From assembly GCA_021292165.1 (NCBI GenBank), contig CM037879.1, forward strand, positions 39,400,339 through 39,464,338: a stretch of DNA of 64,000 nt, in the 5' to 3' direction. Of this stretch, positions 63,991-64,000 are shown in pieces (the first letter of the stretch is position 1; every line of letters begins with the position of its first letter). A model generated the notes under the pieces. The model was given only the letters and a program-made list of their open reading frames with translations, was not told where the DNA came from and searched no databases. The position numbers and the translations under genes are program-made. This DNA comes from Shinisaurus crocodilurus (lineage: Eukaryota; Chordata; Lepidosauria; Squamata; Shinisauridae).

Positions 63991-64000
63991 CAGTTGAGGG

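Larger units (their letters stand above)
47968..64000 (+). other. PKDCC: PKDCC intron 1, incomplete
   Basis: It begins GTAAATAG. No exon matching the rest of the kinase domain was seen, so intron 1 is at least 16.0 kb unless the acceptor-like CAG at 63991-63993 is genuine. In mammals this intron is shorter (from memory, the whole gene is about 10 kb). Its contents are listed separately. Confidence 0.7.

Overview
The window is vertebrate nuclear DNA, most likely from a squamate reptile (lizard or snake). The grounds are about a dozen copies of a tRNA-derived SINE of the Sauria type, a 5S rRNA-derived SINE, CR1 and L2-like LINE fragments with the usual amniote 3' ends, and a dense layer of short palindromic DNA transposons (hAT, pogo/Tigger-like and Harbinger-like). 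There are no prokaryotic operons, no CRISPR arrays and no functional RNA genes that I can support.

Only one protein-coding gene can be supported: the first exon of PKDCC (vertebrate lonesome kinase, VLK), 47245-47967 on the + strand. It sits in a CpG-rich promoter block (about 46590-47990) with a TATA-like box, two ZNF143/Staf-like motifs and two short upstream ORFs. The exon ends at a clean phase-0 GT donor. The rest of the window (47968-64000) is intron 1; no second exon is convincing, apart from a possible acceptor seven bases from the window end.

Layout. Positions 1-46590 are upstream intergenic DNA made almost entirely of nested repeats. Many insertions carry perfect target-site duplications, so they can be ordered in time: MITEs inside SINEs, a MITE inside CR1, L2 inside CR1, a hAT inside another hAT. 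From about 38 kb onward the repeats thin out in places, leaving unique, homeodomain-site-rich blocks that look like conserved noncoding elements (CNEs). Similar blocks occur in intron 1. This fits the known setting of PKDCC, which in mammals lies at the edge of a large gene desert; that the desert holds its developmental enhancers is inference.

The two most interesting observations are as follows. First, two CNE-like segments about 12.7 kb apart (38679-38774 upstream and 51436-51533 in intron 1) are clearly related in sequence and orientation, suggesting a duplicated enhancer pair or an ancient exapted repeat flanking PKDCC exon 1. Second, several MITE families with different ends and different target-duplication lengths (8-bp hAT and 3-bp Harbinger-like) share the same palindromic core, which resembles a ZNF143/Staf/THAP11 binding site. 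The PKDCC promoter carries two matches to that motif in otherwise unique DNA.
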